Source of the DNA: Alcaligenaceae bacterium
GTDB taxonomy: Bacteria; Pseudomonadota; Gammaproteobacteria; Burkholderiales; Burkholderiaceae_B
Direction of reading: 5' to 3'
Length of the DNA stretch: 36,362 nucleotides
NCBI GenBank assembly: GCA_029268595.1
Contig: JAJUGB010000009.1
Location: 1 to 36,362 of the forward strand
Made by a program: the position numbers and the translations under genes. Below are positions 1 to 8,648 of the stretch, piece after piece. How positions within the stretch are numbered: the stretch's first letter is position 1; each line of letters opens with the position of its first letter. The notes under the pieces were generated by a model. It saw only the letters and a list, made by a program, of their open reading frames with translations. It was not told the DNA's origin and made no database searches.

Positions 1-114
1 ACTCGAGCCAGACCCGGATGCTAATCAAGTCACCGGGTAGGCATTGCAATTGCTTTGCTCCTCGATAAGGACGCACGCACACTTGCGCTGCGCCGTGTCA
101 ACTCAGGAGCCGAC

Positions 115-591
115 ATGAATAAATCTGATATACCGAGCAAACAAAAAGAAGCCATCGCCATGTTGCTCGACGACCATAATAAAGTCCGCAAGCTGTTCAA
201 GGCTTTCGAAAAAGAGAAGGACGAACAGAAAAAGCAGGAGATTGTCGAAGAAGCCTGTTTTAACTTGACGGTCCACACTCAGTTGGAAGAAAAGACGTTT
301 TATCCCTTTCTTAGGGAGTGCGATCCGGAAAAGTACGGCAGCATGCTTAACGAGGCCCTCGTGGAGCACGGCAGCGCAAAGGACCTCATCGCTCAAATCA
401 GTGGAATGACGCCCGAAGATGCGCTTTGGGAGGCCAAGTTCACTGTGTTGGGCGAGTATGTGAACCACCACGTCCAAGAAGAAGAAGAGGAAATGTTCAA
501 GCAAATCATTAAAGACAAGCTGGACTTAAGCGAGGTGGCTGAGCAGATGAAAGAGGCCCGAGAAGCCTTGGAAGCGAAACAGAAAGCCTAA
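115..591 (+). CDS. Hemerythrin HHE-domain protein
   Basis: This 158-residue protein is predicted to be an all-helical, di-iron (or other metal) binding protein of the hemerythrin HHE family, probably cytoplasmic. The ligand pattern is visible: H21 in a DDHNKVRKLF helix, H54 with E58 (VHTQLEEKTF), H85 (VEHGSAKDL), and H118/H119 followed by E122 (NHHVQEEEEE). The frame is open upstream to 55. I chose the ATG at 115 because AGGAG (105-109) sits 5 bases before it and the family N-terminus fits. Such proteins are linked to oxygen, nitric oxide or iron-redox sensing and repair, but the specific role cannot be read here. The gene appears monocistronic, with 176 bases to the next gene. The domain call is firm; the function is open. 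Confidence 0.85.
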   Translation: MNKSDIPSKQKEAIAMLLDDHNKVRKLFKAFEKEKDEQKKQEIVEEACFNLTVHTQLEEKTFYPFLRECDPEKYGSMLNEALVEHGSAKDLIAQISGMTPEDALWEAKFTVLGEYVNHHVQEEEEEMFKQIIKDKLDLSEVAEQMKEAREALEAKQKA

Positions 592-767
592 ACCCTCGTT
601 ACCCGAAAGTAACAGTGCCTACCTGTTGCTGCGCGCCCGATGTACGCGGCGCGCCTCCAGTAACCCGCCGTTTCGACGGACATTCTCACACACAAGCCAG
701 AGCTTGAAACGCGTCTGGGGTTCTCGGGCCATAAGACTTTCGTTCAAGTACTCAGCTTGGAGTGGGC

Positions 768-1187
768 ATGAATATAAGGATCTCGACCTTGTGCGTGATC
801 GGCGTTCTGGCCTACGGGATGGCTAGTGGAGTAGAGGCGGCGCCCTCCATACTTGTAGGACACGGCCCTACTCCTGTGATGTATTCCGATGCACAACTGG
901 AAAGATATGTAGACGCGGCGCGATCGGTGGCAGCCATAGCAGCGCAATACTCCGGCCGCATATCCAAAGCAAAGAACGAGACTGATCGCCGTCAACGGCA
1001 GCAGCAGGCGGATTCGGCCATGATAGCTGCTGTTCGCCAACATGGGTTGAGCCTGGAAGAGTACAACGGCATAAACCAAGCTATACAAAACGACCAGGCC
1101 TTGCTGCAGCGGGTCCGGATCCTGGCCGGCAGCCGACCCGCACGAGAGGGAAATGGCTACATCATCACAGCGACTAACGCGCGCTGA
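768..1187 (+). CDS. Secreted DUF4168-domain protein
   Basis: This 139-residue protein has a Sec signal peptide (about residues 1-25, basic MNIR then a hydrophobic stretch ending GVEAA), so it is likely periplasmic. The mature part, from YSDAQLERYVDAA through LLQRV, resembles DUF4168, a small helical domain of unknown function found in secreted bacterial proteins. A GTG at 762 is in frame, but the ATG at 768 is preferred because GGAG (759-762) sits 5 bases upstream. The last 31 bases overlap the 3' end of the convergent ydgA-like gene. The family assignment is by recognition of the motif pattern only. Confidence 0.75.
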   Translation: MNIRISTLCVIGVLAYGMASGVEAAPSILVGHGPTPVMYSDAQLERYVDAARSVAAIAAQYSGRISKAKNETDRRQRQQQADSAMIAAVRQHGLSLEEYNGINQAIQNDQALLQRVRILAGSRPAREGNGYIITATNAR

Positions 1188-2596
1188 ATAAACTCGGCCA
1201 CAGACATACTGCGGCCATTGACATCCACTCGCTTGTTTTCGTAGCGCACCACTGACAGCGCCTTATTGTCTTGTGCTCGAACCAGGCCAGTCGCGTTGAG
1301 CCGCTCGGCATATTGATCGAAGACGATGGATGCCATAGCAGCCATCTGAGGATCGGCAGCTGCCCCACCCTGCATTTGCGAGAAGGCGTGCACAAACATC
1401 GGCTTTTCAACCGACATGTCCAAGGACATCGACTTGATGATCTGTAGCAGGAAGGCGTCCAGCGTGTCGGCGGCTTCAGCAGTGCCCGGTGCACCCAGAC
1501 TTACGGACAGACGCGCGCTGCTTTCGCCTCGTTCGTTCTTCCAGATGAACGGATCGATGGATACAGTGGGGTTGCTTGATAGCACGGCCAACAGCCGTTC
1601 CTTCAAGACCGCCGCCTCTGCCCCACTTAGTTCAAAATCGTCCTCGGCGTCGTGCCTTGACGCAATAGCGTCGTATTCAAGAGCAAGCGCCGAAAGCGCG
1701 TCCATACCCAAGCTACTGCCCTTGGCGCCAATAGAAAGGCTGCCCAGTTTAGAAGCGCCCACGCTGATTCCGCCAAAATCGTAGCGCAATGAAGCGTCCA
1801 GCAAGTCACCCGTCCGGCTGCTGTCCAACTGAATGGAAACACGCTCAAGGTCGAGTGCTTCGGCATCCGGTGAAAACAGATTCACCGTGTCTGCCGCTGC
1901 TTTGCTGCGGGTCACGGAAGCCCCTTCAGCGTCGGCGCTGGAGGCGCTTTGGAGTTCAATGCCTTTGATCTGGACTCGTTCATTTCCCTGAGCTGAGGAA
2001 TAGTCCAGGGAATCGAAACGTCCAGTGGCGGACGATTCACGAAAATGGTCGGCAAACTGGACGTTGACTGTTCCACCACTGAACTTCAGGCTTTCGCCTT
2101 GCTGTGCGATGCTGAGAGGTCGAAAGCGCCAGGAGGATTCGCCTGCGCCCGAAAAACTGACATGGCTGACACCAGAAACAGGAGTTTGACCGTTAAGACT
2201 GTCGAACCAATGCTGTGTGGCCACTGATGGAATCAGCTGAGCGCGGCTATGCACCAGTAGAGGACTCAAGTGCCCTTCTCGCAAAGCGCGGGCAGGAAAA
2301 GGACCATGCTGCAGGCTGTCGCTGAGCAGATACTCCACCGGCTTTGTATCGGGCGCCTTCAGCTGCAAGCTGTAGACTACATTGGAACTGAATACATGTC
2401 GTTTGTACTGGCTGATGGCCAGGCTGGCGCGACGACCGTCAAGATCGGGACCCAAGGTTTTATTCAGTCTGTCGTTCAGGTCACGTATACCGCGCTCTAT
2501 GGTCTCTTGGGCCTGCTTGCCCACGTACCACGAGGCGCCGGCGTAACCCAGGGCCACCACTGCCACGACAATCGCGGCGCCTACGGTTCTTCTCAT
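1157..2596 (-). CDS. YdgA-like DUF945 family protein
   Basis: This 479-residue protein has a single N-terminal membrane anchor or uncleaved signal (residues about 5-25, rich in A and V, then WYVGKQAQ). The long beta-rich periplasmic region is typical of the DUF945/YdgA family, whose members are inner-membrane-anchored and have unknown biochemical function. Its ATG lies 11 bases after the ispH stop, and its ribosome-binding site (AAGGGGG) overlaps that TAA, so it is the last gene of an fkpB-ispH-ydgA-like minus-strand operon. The C-terminus ends in hydrophobic FIQRALVAVMM. The 3' end overlaps the DUF4168 gene on the other strand by 31 bases. Confidence 0.78.
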   Translation of the reverse strand: MRRTVGAAIVVAVVALGYAGASWYVGKQAQETIERGIRDLNDRLNKTLGPDLDGRRASLAISQYKRHVFSSNVVYSLQLKAPDTKPVEYLLSDSLQHGPFPARALREGHLSPLLVHSRAQLIPSVATQHWFDSLNGQTPVSGVSHVSFSGAGESSWRFRPLSIAQQGESLKFSGGTVNVQFADHFRESSATGRFDSLDYSSAQGNERVQIKGIELQSASSADAEGASVTRSKAAADTVNLFSPDAEALDLERVSIQLDSSRTGDLLDASLRYDFGGISVGASKLGSLSIGAKGSSLGMDALSALALEYDAIASRHDAEDDFELSGAEAAVLKERLLAVLSSNPTVSIDPFIWKNERGESSARLSVSLGAPGTAEAADTLDAFLLQIIKSMSLDMSVEKPMFVHAFSQMQGGAAADPQMAAMASIVFDQYAERLNATGLVRAQDNKALSVVRYENKRVDVNGRSMSVAEFIQRALVAVMM

Positions 2597-2607
2597 TGCT
2601 CGCCCCC

Positions 2608-3573
2608 TTAAGGGTTGGCCGTCACCTTGCGTGAGAGCTCGCGCGGTAAAGGAAACGCTACGTTCTCTTCGGCGCCCGGCAAAGTACGTACCGATACTGC
2701 GCCAAGCTCTTTAAGTCGCTGCACGACCTGCTGCACCAGCACCTCCGGAGCGGAAGCTCCCGCTGTCAGCCCAACCCGACGGGCACCCTGCAACCAATCT
2801 GGATCGATCATGTCGGGGTCGTCGATAAGATACGCCTTGGCGCCCTTGCGTTCGGCCACTTCCCGGAGACGATTTGAGTTGGAGCTATTTGTGCTACCGA
2901 CCACGAAAACCACATCGCACTGGGGAGCCATGATCTTGACGGCGTCTTGCCTGTTCTGAGTGGCATAGCAGATATCGCTCTTCTTCGGCTCGATAATGCT
3001 GGGAAATCGCAAGCGCAAGGCGTCCGCAACACGAGCAGCGTCGTCGACGGACAAGGTGGTTTGCGTAACGAAAGCCAGGTTGTTGGGGTCGGATACTTCG
3101 AGTGCCGCAACGTCTTCCTCGTTCTCGACCAGGTACATCCCTTCGGAGGCTTGACCCAGCGTGCCTTCCACTTCCGGATGCCCCTTGTGACCAATCATGA
3201 TGATTTCACGCCCAGCGGACCGCATCCGGGAAACCTCGACGTGAACCTTGGTGACTAGCGGACACGTGGCGTCGAATATGCGCAAACCCATGCGGGCCGC
3301 TTCGTCCCGCACCCTGCGCGACACCCCGTGCGCAGAGAAAACGACGATCGCGCCTTCTGGCGCTTCATCGAGCTCGTCGATAAAGATGGCCCCCTTGTCG
3401 CGCAGATCCTGCACTACATAGCGATTGTGGACGATTTCGTGCCGCACGTAGATAGGCGCCCCGTGCAGCTCGAGCGCGCGCTCCACAATATCGATGGCGC
3501 GGTCCACACCGGCGCAAAAACCTCGAGGTTGAGCCAGCACGACCTCAGCGCCGGGGATATGTTCTGTAGCCAT
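2608..3573 (-). CDS. ispH: 4-hydroxy-3-methylbut-2-enyl diphosphate reductase
   Basis: IspH (LytB) performs the last step of the MEP isoprenoid pathway, converting HMBPP to IPP and DMAPP with a [4Fe-4S] cluster in the cytoplasm. The 321-residue length is normal. The three cluster cysteines are present: C20 ([11 protein letters not shown]), C104 ([11 protein letters not shown]) and C202 ([11 protein letters not shown]). The substrate-contact histidines H49 and H82 and the acid in GHPEVEG (131-137) are also there. The start ATG directly abuts the TAA of fkpB with no gap, implying translational coupling in an fkpB-ispH-ydgA-like operon. This pairing of fkpB with ispH is common in proteobacteria. 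Confidence 0.97.
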   Translation of the reverse strand: MATEHIPGAEVVLAQPRGFCAGVDRAIDIVERALELHGAPIYVRHEIVHNRYVVQDLRDKGAIFIDELDEAPEGAIVVFSAHGVSRRVRDEAARMGLRIFDATCPLVTKVHVEVSRMRSAGREIIMIGHKGHPEVEGTLGQASEGMYLVENEEDVAALEVSDPNNLAFVTQTTLSVDDAARVADALRLRFPSIIEPKKSDICYATQNRQDAVKIMAPQCDVVFVVGSTNSSNSNRLREVAERKGAKAYLIDDPDMIDPDWLQGARRVGLTAGASAPEVLVQQVVQRLKELGAVSVRTLPGAEENVAFPLPRELSRKVTANP

Positions 3574-4050
3574 TTAGAGCACCCCTATCAGGGAAACATC
3601 AACACGCAAATCACTGCCCGCCAGCGGATGGTTGAAATCAAATAGGGCCCATGTGTCGCCCAGCTCTTTGAAAATACCGGAGTATCGGCCTCCGTTAGGA
3701 GCGGAGAACTCGATGATGTCTCCCGGTTGATACACCGCCGCGGGGTCGCGGTTAGCCTCAAAGGCCTCACGAGTAATTTTTTGCACCAGATCCGGGTTGC
3801 GATCGCCATAGGCCTGAGCGGCCGGCAACTCTACGGTAAAACTGGAGCCTTCTTGGCGGCCCAGCAAAGCCTCTTCGAGGCCGGGTGCCCATTGTCCGAC
3901 CCCCATTTGCAAGGTGGCCGGCTTACCTGAGAACGTGTCGGCAAATACCGAACCTGCCGCCGGCCCGCTGGTGAGTTCAATGCGGTAATGTAAGGTGAGG
4001 TAAGAGTCCGAACGGACAATATTCTTCACTGAGTCGGAACGGGAATGCAA
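3574..4050 (-). CDS. fkpB: FKBP-type peptidyl-prolyl isomerase, SlpA type
   Basis: SlpA/FkpB is a cytoplasmic peptidyl-prolyl cis-trans isomerase and chaperone with an insert-in-flap domain. The FKBP core is seen from YLTLHYRIEL through VGQWAPGLEEALLG. The flap insert (PAAQAYGDRNPDLVQ, later FNHPLAGSDLRVDV) matches the SlpA branch, as does the length (158 residues as drawn). The start is uncertain: the longest frame begins with TTG at 4050 and no good Shine-Dalgarno is visible. A GTG seven codons in (ending at 4029) would give a more typical N-terminus. It is the first gene of the fkpB-ispH-ydgA-like operon and divergent from radC, with a gap of about 55 bases. Confidence 0.88.
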   Translation of the reverse strand: MHSRSDSVKNIVRSDSYLTLHYRIELTSGPAAGSVFADTFSGKPATLQMGVGQWAPGLEEALLGRQEGSSFTVELPAAQAYGDRNPDLVQKITREAFEANRDPAAVYQPGDIIEFSAPNGGRYSGIFKELGDTWALFDFNHPLAGSDLRVDVSLIGVL

Positions 4051-4105
4051 AATCTGTCACCGTAAAGGAGCTTGTACATCTTCCATTTTAGAGCTTCTGC
4101 AAACC

Positions 4106-4780
4106 ATGCACACTCAATCCGACACTCAGACCGAAAGACCGCGCGAACGTCTGCTGGCCCATGGCGCTCATGTACTGACTTCTCCGGAGCTGCTCGCCAT
4201 CATTCTGCGCACGGGGCCGCGAGGCAGCTGTGCCGTCAGTCTAGGCCGAACCTTGATCGCCCGCTTTGACGGATTACGCGGGTTGCTGGCCGCCGATGCC
4301 CAGACGCTGCTATCCATCCCCGGGCTCGGGCCTGCCAAAACATGCGAGCTTCTTGCCATAAACGAGTTAAACCGCCGAGCTTTGGCTGAAGATCTCAAGG
4401 CCGGCGCGCCTCTGGACCAGCCCAAATCAGTAAAACAGTACTGTGTCGCCTTACTTGGGCACCTGAATATAGAGCACTGCGTCGCGCTGTATTTAGACAG
4501 CCAATACCGTCTCATCACCACCGAGGAGTTGTCCCGCGGCACCCTCACGCAAGCGTCGGTCTATCCGCGAGAAGTCGTCAAAGCCGGTCTACGCCATCAT
4601 GCTGCGGCACTGATACTGGCGCACAACCATCCTTCCGGTCTGGCCGAGCCAAGCGAAGCCGACTTGGCGCTGACCCGCCATCTCAGGCAAGCGTTGGCTC
4701 TTGTCGACATTCGCCTTCTCGACCACTTGATTGTCACGGCCGGCGGCGCCGTGTCTCTGGCCGAAAGAGGCTTGTTGTAA
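4106..4780 (+). CDS. radC: RadC family JAB-domain protein
   Basis: This 224-residue UPF0758/RadC protein has an N-terminal helix-hairpin-helix part (IPGLGPAKTCELLAINEL, about residues 72-90). The C-terminal JAB/MPN-like metalloprotease fold shows the metal-site pattern: an acid in PREVVKAG, then AHNHPSG and PSEADLALT. Once thought to be a repair protein, RadC is now regarded as of uncertain function. It is transcribed away from fkpB. No clear intrinsic terminator follows; the next 327 bases are the long leader of rpmE2. Confidence 0.93.
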   Translation: MHTQSDTQTERPRERLLAHGAHVLTSPELLAIILRTGPRGSCAVSLGRTLIARFDGLRGLLAADAQTLLSIPGLGPAKTCELLAINELNRRALAEDLKAGAPLDQPKSVKQYCVALLGHLNIEHCVALYLDSQYRLITTEELSRGTLTQASVYPREVVKAGLRHHAAALILAHNHPSGLAEPSEADLALTRHLRQALALVDIRLLDHLIVTAGGAVSLAERGLL

Positions 4781-4816
4781 GCGCCCTTAAGCCAGGCGTT
4801 ATCAGCTCTTTATTTC

Positions 4817-4846
4817 TTGCATCCAGCGCCTTGCGCGTGCTAGCAT
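4817..4846 (+). promoter_or_regulatory. Possible promoter of rpmE2
   Basis: TTGCAT (4817-4822) and TAGCAT (4841-4846) are separated by 18 bases and resemble a sigma-70 -35/-10 pair, each imperfect. If used, transcription would start near 4853 and give a 5' leader of about 250 bases before rpmE2. This is a weak call from consensus matching only. Confidence 0.35.
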
Positions 4847-4887
4847 ACACAGTTACTTTGGGCACGTAGTGTTGGCAGGCCAGTTGT

Positions 4888-5052
4888 TGGAGCAGAACTG
4901 CGGGCAGAACTGCAGAGCAAAACTGCAGGACAGATCTACAGGGCTAGACTGCGGGCAAACCTGCGCGGACAAGCTGTTGAACAGAGCTCCTGTTTGACAG
5001 AGCTGCGAAGGTACGCTGCAAGCGTAGATAAGCAAAGCGGGCTGCAAGCGTA
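4888..5052 (+). repeat. Degenerate 13-base tandem repeats in rpmE2 leader
   Basis: The 327 bases between radC and rpmE2 hold no gene but contain about ten decayed copies of a 12-13-base unit with consensus close to GGCAGAACTGCAG. The AACTG-like core falls at 4896, 4908, 4921, 4934, 4947, 4959, 4972, 4985, 5001 and 5014, so steps are almost always 12 or 13. An exact 12-mer (GCTGCAAGCGTA) occurs at 5015-5026 and 5041-5052, 26 bases (two periods) apart. Each good unit is itself a small inverted repeat (GCAG-AA-CTGC), and TACGCT-GCA-AGCGTA (5012-5026) is a perfect hairpin. The period is not a multiple of three, so this is not coding. Confidence 0.7.
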
Positions 5053-5107
5053 AGATTACCGCAGGCCACCGCCGGCGACCCGTCATATTGGAAATTTCGA
5101 GGAAATC

Positions 5108-5374
5108 ATGAAAGAAGGTATCCACCCACAATACCAGGAAGTGGTGTTTCTGGATCAGCAGACCGGCAACAAGTTCATTTCGCGCTCTACGCTCACCAGC
5201 CGCGAGACCATTGAAGTCGACGGCAAAACCTACCCGCTTTTCAAGTGCGAAGTGACGTCCGAATCCCACCCCTTCTACACGGGCGCACAAACGCGTATCG
5301 TGGAAACCGGTCGCGTCGAGAAGTTCCGCGCTCGTTTTGCACGCACCGCGGGTACCGTCCGCAAAGCGTCGTAA
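5108..5374 (+). CDS. rpmE2: 50S ribosomal protein L31 type B
   Basis: This 88-residue protein is the zinc-independent (type B) form of large-subunit protein L31. It begins [14 protein letters not shown], contains SESHPFYTG and [10 protein letters not shown], and lacks the CxxC zinc ligands of type A (only one cysteine is present, in FKCEV). L31 bridges the ribosomal subunits near the central protuberance. The ATG at 5108 follows GAGGAA (5099-5104). The tail extends about ten residues past the usual GRVEKFRxRF end. In many bacteria type B L31 is under Zur control, but I see no Zur-like palindrome here; the leader instead carries the repeats described above. A strong terminator follows. Confidence 0.96.
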   Translation: MKEGIHPQYQEVVFLDQQTGNKFISRSTLTSRETIEVDGKTYPLFKCEVTSESHPFYTGAQTRIVETGRVEKFRARFARTAGTVRKAS

Positions 5375-5410
5375 ATCGACCTTCACCGGCGCTTTCCCAA
5401 GCCGGTCCGC

Positions 5411-5437
5411 AAAAGGCAGCCTTCGGGCTGCCTTTTT
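5411..5437 (+). terminator. Intrinsic terminator after rpmE2
   Basis: AAGGCAGCC (5413-5421) pairs with GGCTGCC (5426-5432) and the following T residues around a TTCG loop. The stem is followed by five Ts to 5437. This is a textbook rho-independent terminator 37 bases after the rpmE2 stop, separating it from the glycosyltransferase gene. Confidence 0.93.
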
Positions 5438-5478
5438 AATTTAAGATGGCCCTGTTTTCAATTTGACCGACATTCTCT

Positions 5479-7227
5479 GTGGCGCTTAACGAATCCCGGC
5501 TGACGCCCGCACGACTCACCGCGCAGGCCACGACGAAGCTGCCCCGGCTATTTCTCTTAGCTCTTGGCGTAGTCTATATTTTTGCGGGCCTATTCTTCCG
5601 GGATCCTTGGAAAACGGACGACGTTGCCGGGTTGGCGGTCATGCTTACGGCGCTTCACGGGCCAGACAATGCCTGGTTGCTGCCCCAGATAGGCAGCATG
5701 GCGTACGCGCAGGACGGCCCTTTGCTTGCATGGGTCGGTGGATTCAGCATCTGGCTGTTCAGCCCTTTGTTCGAAATGTTTACCTCGCCGCTGGACGCCG
5801 CAATCATTGCTTCCCGACTGCCAAATATCCTGTGGTTTGGCCTGATCACCTGGTCCGTCTGGTATGGCACGTATCTTTTAGGCCGCCGGCCGGAACCCCA
5901 ACCTCTGGCACTTCCCTTTGGTGGCGAGCCTACGGTGCGCGACTACGGGCGCATGATCGCTGACGCCGCCCTGCTTCTTATTTTGGCGACCGCCGGTATT
6001 ATGTGGCGCCTGCACGAGACATCTGAAGTGCCGGCCCTTATCGCCTTTCAAGCACTGTCGTTCTATGCGGTTGCACGCATGCTCGACCGCCCGTTTTCAG
6101 GCGCCATTACCTTGGGCATTGCCCTCGCCGCGGCGTTTCTGGCGCGTGGATGGATCGGTTCGCTGCCCATCATGCTGGCCGCGGCATTTGCTTTTGTGCC
6201 CGGCAGTGCTTTATGGCAAGCCAAACGCTGGCTTATTGTCTCGGCAGTTCTGGCAGCTTTCCTGATTTTGCTGTGGTGGATCCCGGCCCACCGGATCAGC
6301 CCTTATTGGACCCATCACTGGTGGCTCTGGAACGCCGAATCGTTCGGATGGCCTCAAGGAGCCGAGCTGTTGGGCACCCTTCGGGACCTGCCCTGGTTTC
6401 TATGGCCAACCTGGCCATTTGCCCTGCTCGCGCTCTGGCGCTGGCGAGAATGGCTCTACGCTCCGCACATATGGCTTCCCATGATGTTCGCGTTGTGGCC
6501 CCTCGTCATTATGGTGTTCCTGCAAGACGCCTTTGAGCCAGAATACGCATTGATGGCCGTTCCGGTGGCGATTCTTGCGGCCTTTTCCCTCCCCACCTTG
6601 CGGCGCGGCGTGGTGAACTCCCTGGACTGGTTCGCTGTCATGTGCTTTTCACTCACCTGCGCGACCGTTTGGCTGGGATGGATAGCCTTACAAGTGGGTT
6701 GGCCTCGGCAAATCGCCCACAACATCGCGCGTCAGACCGTCGGCTATGAAGCGTATGTGTCCTGGCCTCCGGTACTGATAGCGCTACTTGGCACTGCCGC
6801 ATGGGTGGGCATGGTCTATTGGCGTACCCATTTCAAACCGTCCGCGCTTTGGAGGGGGACGGTATTGTCGGCCAGCGGCATCATATTGACTTGGCTTCTT
6901 CTGGTTACGCTCTGGATGCCCGCGCTGGATTACGCCCGCAGCTATCGACAGGTGTCGAGCGAGCTGGCTCTGGCCCTCGAGGAACATCGTCGCCCTGGCG
7001 AGTGCGTCCGAGGCTCGACCTTGGGCACCGGGCAGCGCGCCTCATTCTATGTCTTCGATAGGCTGGATTTCGGGTTCGACCGAGATTGCACCTTAGTACT
7101 GCAGCAGACCACCCCCGAGCACGTCGCGCGCGGGACTGCCGGCTTCTATGACGCCCAAGTCTTATGGGAAGGCAAGCGCGAGGCCGACCGGCGTGAGATG
7201 TTCCGCTTGCTTCGCGTGCGTCCATGA
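5479..7227 (+). CDS. ArnT-like membrane glycosyltransferase
   Basis: This 582-residue polytopic inner-membrane protein resembles the ArnT/PMT superfamily, which transfers sugars from polyprenyl-phosphate carriers on the periplasmic side. It has about ten or more hydrophobic segments, starting at residues 21-40. The first periplasmic loop follows with the acidic RDPWKTDD motif (41-48), the expected place for catalytic acids in this superfamily. The soluble C-terminal part starts around residue 490. The substrate is unknown; lipid A or O-antigen decoration is possible, and kdsA and lptE elsewhere in the window are not linked to it. It starts with GTG at 5479 without a clear Shine-Dalgarno. Its stop overlaps the start of the MATE gene (ATGA at 7224), so the two are coupled. 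Confidence 0.8.
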   Translation: MALNESRLTPARLTAQATTKLPRLFLLALGVVYIFAGLFFRDPWKTDDVAGLAVMLTALHGPDNAWLLPQIGSMAYAQDGPLLAWVGGFSIWLFSPLFEMFTSPLDAAIIASRLPNILWFGLITWSVWYGTYLLGRRPEPQPLALPFGGEPTVRDYGRMIADAALLLILATAGIMWRLHETSEVPALIAFQALSFYAVARMLDRPFSGAITLGIALAAAFLARGWIGSLPIMLAAAFAFVPGSALWQAKRWLIVSAVLAAFLILLWWIPAHRISPYWTHHWWLWNAESFGWPQGAELLGTLRDLPWFLWPTWPFALLALWRWREWLYAPHIWLPMMFALWPLVIMVFLQDAFEPEYALMAVPVAILAAFSLPTLRRGVVNSLDWFAVMCFSLTCATVWLGWIALQVGWPRQIAHNIARQTVGYEAYVSWPPVLIALLGTAAWVGMVYWRTHFKPSALWRGTVLSASGIILTWLLLVTLWMPALDYARSYRQVSSELALALEEHRRPGECVRGSTLGTGQRASFYVFDRLDFGFDRDCTLVLQQTTPEHVARGTAGFYDAQVLWEGKREADRREMFRLLRVRP

Positions 7228-8648
7228 GTAGACGACTTGCTCCAGTGCTGAGAAGCCTGGGCCATTACAGTAAAGAAACACTGAAGCAAGCATGGCCGGT
7301 ATTGATTAGCGCCTGGGCCGGCATAGCTTTTGGCGTGATGGACACCGCAATGGCCGGCCACGCCAGCGCAGCCGACTTACAGGCGATGTCCTTATCCGTC
7401 TCCATCTATATCACCGTATTCATAGGGCTGATGGGTGTGGTGCACGCGCTCATACCCATTATCGGACAGCATTTCGGGGCGGGTCGGCTGAGTGATGTGG
7501 GTCGCGCCTGGACGCAAGGCGTGTGGTTGGCCCTGGGCTTGTCTTTGGTAGGGGCCGTCTTCCTGCTGTTTCCCGATGCCTGGCTGTCGTTGTCGGGCGA
7601 TGTGGATCCTGCAGTTCGCCATGGGGTCACCTGGTACTTGCGCGCGTTGATGCTGGCGCTTCCTGCCACTTTATTGTTTCGTACCATCTACGCCTTGGCC
7701 ACGGCAACCTCCCGGCCACGCGTTGTCATGAACATCAACCTGGCGAGCATTGCCTTCAAAGGGCTGTTCAACTGGGTGTTCATTTTTGGCAAATTCGGCA
7801 TGCCGGCGCTCGGCGCCGCAGGCGCCGGGCTATCGACGGCCCTGACGGGTTGGCTAACCCTGGCGGCGGGGCTCTGGGTGCTCCGTCATGACCCCTATTT
7901 CTTGCGGTTTAATCTGACCATGCGCCGGCCATGCTGGGCCGATCAGAAAGAGCTACTACGCCTGGGCCTACCCATGGGAGGCTCTTATCTCGTTGAAGTC
8001 GCCGCGTTCAGCTTCATGGCGCTATTGGTAGCGCGCGAAGGCATGTATGTCACGGGCGGGCACCAAATCATCGCTAATTTGACAGCGCTGTGCTACATGA
8101 TGCCCATGGCGGTCGGCATTGCGTCCGCATCGCTGACTTCCCAAGCCATTGGCGCGGGTGATAAACAACGTGCGCAGCGCACGGCCCAGGCAGGGTTACT
8201 GGTGGTTTTTGTCGGCGCTCTGAGTACGGCTTTACTTATCGTATTCGGTCGCCCCCTGATTCTGGCGGTATATACCGATGATCTTCAGGTGGCCGCCGTA
8301 GCGGCGACCCTGCTGCAGATTGTGCCCTTCTTTCACTTCTGGGACGCAATGCACTGCATCGTGTCGTATTTACTGAGAGCCTACAAGGTCGCGGTGGTAC
8401 CACTCATTATGCAGATCGTGGGTCTGACAGGCCTGGGACTGATTGGAGGGTGGCTGCTGGGCTTCGGGCCGGCAGCCGGCTCCTTACAACCGCTGATCGA
8501 CTGGCTGGTTCCAGGAGCGCCCATGGGAGCGGCCACCATGTGGTTGATGGCCATGTTGGGCCTGGCCTTGGCAAGCCTACTGCTGGGCGCCTGGTATATC
8601 TATGTGATCAGGCACTATAAATATAATCGCGTCGCCACGGGTAGCTGA
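7224..8648 (+). CDS. MATE family efflux transporter
   Basis: This 474-residue protein with about twelve membrane segments matches the MATE (NorM/DinF-like) family of cation-driven drug or metabolite exporters. Family marks include AWPVLISAWAGIAFGVMDT near the N-terminus, duplicated halves (second half from about residue 245), and QIVPFFHFWDAMHCIVSYLLR in the typical position for the C-half helix carrying a conserved Q/D. Translation is coupled to the upstream glycosyltransferase by a 4-base overlap. The substrate cannot be predicted; the pairing with a glycosyltransferase is suggestive but not proof of a shared lipid or glycan substrate. The final 41 bases overlap convergent cfa. Confidence 0.92.
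   Translation: MSRRLAPVLRSLGHYSKETLKQAWPVLISAWAGIAFGVMDTAMAGHASAADLQAMSLSVSIYITVFIGLMGVVHALIPIIGQHFGAGRLSDVGRAWTQGVWLALGLSLVGAVFLLFPDAWLSLSGDVDPAVRHGVTWYLRALMLALPATLLFRTIYALATATSRPRVVMNINLASIAFKGLFNWVFIFGKFGMPALGAAGAGLSTALTGWLTLAAGLWVLRHDPYFLRFNLTMRRPCWADQKELLRLGLPMGGSYLVEVAAFSFMALLVAREGMYVTGGHQIIANLTALCYMMPMAVGIASASLTSQAIGAGDKQRAQRTAQAGLLVVFVGALSTALLIVFGRPLILAVYTDDLQVAAVAATLLQIVPFFHFWDAMHCIVSYLLRAYKVAVVPLIMQIVGLTGLGLIGGWLLGFGPAAGSLQPLIDWLVPGAPMGAATMWLMAMLGLALASLLLGAWYIYVIRHYKYNRVATGS

Noticed and set aside
1-114. N-terminal extension of the hemerythrin protein from position 55
   Set aside because: The sequence before the ATG at 115 lacks family character, and the ribosome-binding site AGGAG directly precedes 115.
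4888-5052. Repeats considered as a CRISPR array or attachment site
   Set aside because: Units of 12-13 bases without spacers, with decayed identity and no cas or integrase gene nearby, do not fit either.
4781-5107. Zur box for rpmE2
   Set aside because: I looked for a GTTATNNNATAAC-like palindrome and saw none in the leader.
4853-5386. 177-codon minus-strand frame covering the repeat leader and rpmE2
   Set aside because: It is antisense to L31, and the 13-base repeat period would shift the frame at every unit, so the repeats are not coding.
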